64,000 nt of DNA, taken from assembly GCF_023715785.1 (NCBI RefSeq), contig NZ_JAMBOX010000022.1, forward strand, positions 1-64,000. The letters are read 5' to 3'. Below the pieces are notes generated by a model. It was not told the origin of the DNA. It made no database searches and was given only the letters and a program-made list of their open reading frames with translations. Position 1 is the stretch's first letter, and each line of letters begins with the position of its first letter. The stretch is from Neobacillus niacini (lineage in GTDB: Bacteria > Bacillota > Bacilli > Bacillales > Cytobacillaceae). Shown here in pieces: positions 61,802-64,000 of the stretch. The position numbers were made by a program, and so were the translations under genes.

Positions 61802-61998
61802 TGAACGGACAAAATCGGAAAGACATATTACCAGGCGTAGCTGTTGATATTGTTTTAAAAAAGGATCAAAAAACGGGAAAGCTTACCAGGGGCATCGTGA
61901 AAGATATTCTCACCAAATCAAGCACCCATCCCCACGGTATCAAAGTCAGACTTACAAATGGACAGATTGGACGCATACAGGAAATTCACTTTAAATAA
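61801..61998 (+). CDS. ywbE: YwbE family protein
   Basis: 65 residues, NRKDILPGVAVDIVLKKDQK, TGKLTRGIVKDILTKSSTHP, HGIKVRLTNGQIGRIQEI: the complete YwbE sequence, a short beta-barrel-like protein of unknown role conserved in Bacilli and other bacteria. Chromosomal core-type gene. Confidence 0.9.
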   Translation: MNGQNRKDILPGVAVDIVLKKDQKTGKLTRGIVKDILTKSSTHPHGIKVRLTNGQIGRIQEIHFK

Positions 61999-62006
61999 AA
62001 GTTGAG

Positions 62007-62043
62007 AAAAGCATTCAAGGATCAGTTCTCTGAATGCTTTTTT
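62007..62043 (+). terminator. Terminator of the ywbE transcript
   Basis: AAAAGCATTCA, loop, TGAATGCTTTTTT. Confidence 0.85.
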
Positions 62044-62182
62044 AATTATTATTTTTGAGAGGAACCTCATTTTTCACATTATGTGACTACAATTCTCATT
62101 TCTATCACCATAAAAATCACAACAGATATCCCTAATTCATCATTTATATTAGAAATTTATTTCTCCAATCTTAAACATTATT

Positions 62183-62260
62183 CTTCAAGTATCCTGCCCT
62201 TTCAATAAAAAATGACTACCGAAATGGCAGCCTGATCTTTAATTCTGCATCCGTTGAACA
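62183..62260 (+). repeat. Dispersed repeat, copy of the AAAAATG.C.ACCG subtype
   Basis: TTCAAGTATCCTGCCC, TTTCAATAAAAAATGACTAC, CGAAATGGCAGCC, TTCTGCATCCGTTG. Related to 50501. Confidence 0.7.
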
Positions 62261-62265
62261 AGAAC

Positions 62266-62685
62266 TTATTTAGATTTAAAGTAAATTATCTCAGGATCAC
62301 CTTCATCTAAATTTTCAACATATCCACTTTTGATGAATCCATTTGCTTTAAAAACTTCTTGCATTCTTATATTTGATGTATTGGTTGAGGAAAAAATTTT
62401 CTTTGTTGGGGAAATGCTTATTAATTACTCAATAAGTGATGTAGCGTATCCTTTTCGTCTTTCAGTTGGTTTAATAATTATCAGTGAAATGAAGCTACAG
62501 TCAAAGAAATGAGTATCAAATATTAAAAAACCAACGATAAGATCCTTATCATTAGCAATGATACATCTCTCTTCTTCAATGGATTTCTTAATAAATTCAC
62601 ATCTGCTAATGTTACCGATTACTTCTTCATCAATTTTTACTATATCATCTAAATCAATTAATTGAGCCATTTTTAGGGAGTTCAA
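62266..62685 (-). pseudogene. GNAT acetyltransferase with one in-frame stop
   Basis: The first 86 codons include the acetyl-CoA loop region SLIIIKPTERRKGYATSLIE and stop with TAA. The same frame continues with SSTNTSNIRMQEVFKANGFI, KSGYVENLDEGDPEIIYF, KSK and a stop at 62266. The end piece is also found as a scrap at 38885-38945. It ends 6 bp from a dispersed repeat. Confidence 0.75.
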
Positions 62686-62740
62686 TACAGTAGCCTCCTT
62701 AATTTTTTTAGATTCCTAAATTCGCTACTAAGTCCTTCTT

Positions 62741-62812
62741 ACACTGCCTGTTACTTCAATAAGAAAAAAGACATCAATAACATCGGCATCTATAGCATTC
62801 GCCCCGTTAGCA
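62741..62812 (+). repeat. Dispersed repeat, full copy
   Basis: ACACTGCCTGTTACTTC, AATAAGAAAAAAGACATC, centre, GCATTCGCCCCGTTAGC. It ends 26 bp before the lipoprotein stop. Confidence 0.7.
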
Positions 62813-62837
62813 AAAGAAGAGTAATTAAGCATACTCA

Positions 62838-63347
62838 TTATTCATTAATTTCGTAAACCAATTTATCAAATAATTTTCCATCAGTATAAAGCAATATTGC
62901 CCATTCTCCAGGCTCTGGAACTTTTACATTAGAAGGCAAATGTGAATCCGCTCCATTTACTGCCCCCATTGCACCTCTTGTCCAGTACCAATTATTCGTA
63001 TCACTATCAAACAATATTGGATGAACAGTTCTTGTTTCTTTATTGAAGCCAACAATGGTTAATTCAACTTTATTAACTCCCCAAAGATGCCACATCCATT
63101 TTTCGGTGTTTGAACTTTTCATTGCTTCACCAATAACCCCTGACTTATTTTTATTTCCGTAAATTCCTCTATCACCAAATTCAACACCCTTTCTGTCCCA
63201 ATTAATTGTTTCAAAATCATTTACCTTAACAAAATCAGGAATACCTTTGGGTAAAACTATCTTACTTTCAACTGTTTCAGTTGTTGAGCAACCTACAACC
63301 CAAAAAGACATACACAAGAAAATAAATACCATAGACCTTATTTTCAA
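62838..63347 (-). CDS. Lipoprotein, DUF4871-like
   Basis: 169 residues; lipoprotein signal SMVFIFLCMSFWVVGCSTTE with lipobox VVGC. The mature part (GNKNKSGVIGEAMKSSNTEK, MWHLWGVNKVELTIVGF, PSNVKVPEPGEWAILLYTDG) resembles DUF4871 lipoproteins of Bacillus. It would be anchored on the outer face of the membrane. Role unknown. Confidence 0.7.
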   Translation of the reverse strand: MKIRSMVFIFLCMSFWVVGCSTTETVESKIVLPKGIPDFVKVNDFETINWDRKGVEFGDRGIYGNKNKSGVIGEAMKSSNTEKWMWHLWGVNKVELTIVGFNKETRTVHPILFDSDTNNWYWTRGAMGAVNGADSHLPSNVKVPEPGEWAILLYTDGKLFDKLVYEINE

Positions 63348-63416
63348 AAAATCATCCCCCTAAAACAAGACATATATTACTTAAATTGTTAATTATACCG
63401 AATTTACACTGTGTTT

Positions 63417-63515
63417 CTTAAACTAAACTCCCATTAGTGCAACAAGAAAAAGAATCGCCGCATCAATCCTTTCTTAAACTCAAGCCCCCGTTCGCTTAAG
63501 TACATTACTTCACAA
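63417..63515 (+). repeat. Dispersed repeat, full copy
   Basis: CTTAAACTAAACTCCCATTA, GTGCAACAAGAAAAAGAATC, GCCGCATCAATCC, TTTCTTAAACTCAAGCCCC, CGTTCGCTTAAGTAC, TTCACAA. Confidence 0.8.
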
Positions 63516-63591
63516 TCTCTTTTATTAATTAATTTAAGAAGGGCAATGCCTTTTTTAATCATTGCCCCAGGTAGTTGAAGAAATTTTACTG

Positions 63592-64000
63592 TTAATACGG
63601 ATTTTTAAGTACCTTTTGCATAAATAGTTCTGGATTAACATTCTGTTCAAAGCCATATTGGCTATATAATGAATGTGCATCATTAGTAGCTAACATAAAT
63701 CTACGAACTCCCTTTAGGTCAGAATGGCTTGTAATAATATCAATTAACCATTTTGATAGCCCTAATTTCCGATAATCTGGTAATATAAACACATCACAAA
63801 GATAAGCGAACGTCGCTAAATCAGTAATTACCCTTGCAAAACCAACTTGTACAAAAGCATCTGTACCTACTTCACCTTTATAAACTCCAAAACATAACGG
63901 AGAATTTTCAATTGCCTTTTTTGCTGTTTGCTTGGGTATTCCCTTTGACCAGTATGCTTCTTGACTCAAGAAGTTATGTATTAATGATAAATCTAAATAA
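63592..64000 (-). CDS. GNAT acetyltransferase, start outside the window
   Basis: The frame is open to the right edge and begins YLDLSLIHNFLSQEAYWSKG, the usual N terminus of this GNAT type. The catalytic part reads YLCDVFILPDYRKLGLSKWL (acetyl-CoA loop) and AHSLYSQYGFE. The TTG at 63969 is inside the gene, not its start. The substrate is unknown. Its stop lies 77 bp from a dispersed repeat. Confidence 0.8.
   Translation of the reverse strand, partial: YLDLSLIHNFLSQEAYWSKGIPKQTAKKAIENSPLCFGVYKGEVGTDAFVQVGFARVITDLATFAYLCDVFILPDYRKLGLSKWLIDIITSHSDLKGVRRFMLATNDAHSLYSQYGFEQNVNPELFMQKVLKNPY

Noticed and set aside
36561..63515. The dispersed repeats as true integron attC sites
   Set aside because: The terminal boxes (GTTAGTTTAAG and CTTAAACTAA) do not match RYYYAAC/GTTRRRY exactly, and no IntI is present. 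I call the array integron-like only.
1..64000. tRNA, rRNA or riboswitch genes
   Set aside because: No cloverleaf-like GTTCGA segment with matching acceptor stem, rRNA signature or known riboswitch core was noticed by eye; a covariance search would be decisive.

Overview
The window is AT-rich Firmicutes DNA from a spore-forming member of the Bacillaceae; the genus cannot be settled from sequence alone. The main evidence is a five-gene spore-coat locus with the gene order and sizes of Bacillus subtilis yraG-yraF-adhB-yraE-yraD. A YwbE homologue, a GerP-like spore protein, strong GGAGG ribosome binding sites and frequent TTG/GTG starts agree with this. No rRNA or tRNA gene was seen. Pseudogenes are unusually common, at about fifteen.

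Region 1 (1-5.1 kb): the 3' end of an IS3-family element, a type I toxin-antitoxin cassette with a 28-residue holin-like toxin and an antisense RNA, an HNH nuclease, a MazG-like pyrophosphohydrolase, a probable PD-(D/E)XK protein and a frameshifted coiled-coil gene.

Region 2 (5.4-26.8 kb): a defence island joined to a phage-type replication module. Two decayed copies of one small gene (5.4 and 19.2 kb, same orientation) bracket a TcmP/three-Cys-motif (DUF5131) pair, a nuclease-helicase of the DUF2075 type and a complete four-gene Wadjet system (JetA-B-C-D). Next come an N-terminally truncated McrC, two adjacent DGQHR/DndB-like genes, a secreted thermonuclease and a replication operon (initiator, helicase loader, DnaB helicase, DnaD-like protein). 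Upstream of the operon lies a row of iterons with an almost exact 21-bp period, probably the replication origin of an integrated element.

Region 3 (26.8-36.4 kb): ordinary accessory genes. These are a 14-residue-repeat coiled-coil protein, a secreted alpha/beta hydrolase, two VOC proteins, a pirin / FMN reductase / LLM oxidoreductase cluster divergent from an HxlR regulator with a near-perfect operator palindrome, an IS1595-family relic and a 3 x 114-bp tandem repeat.

Region 4 (36.5-64 kb) is the most unusual. At least 24 copies or part-copies of a roughly 90-100-bp imperfect palindrome lie between almost every pair of genes. Every copy I found points the same way. In twelve cases a minus-strand gene ends within about 90 bp of the repeat's right end, eleven of them within 80 bp. 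The genes are unrelated single-gene units of the type carried by integron cassettes: GNATs, a VOC protein, a methyltransferase, a CopC protein, small membrane proteins, a thioredoxin-reductase-like protein with its Rrf2 regulator, and a nucleotidyltransferase-like protein. Several are truncated exactly at a repeat. The arrangement resembles an integron cassette array, but no integrase is present except a decayed tyrosine-recombinase fragment inside the array. An intact IS110-family element with a likely bridge-RNA region, and the yraG-yraD spore locus, are also in this stretch.
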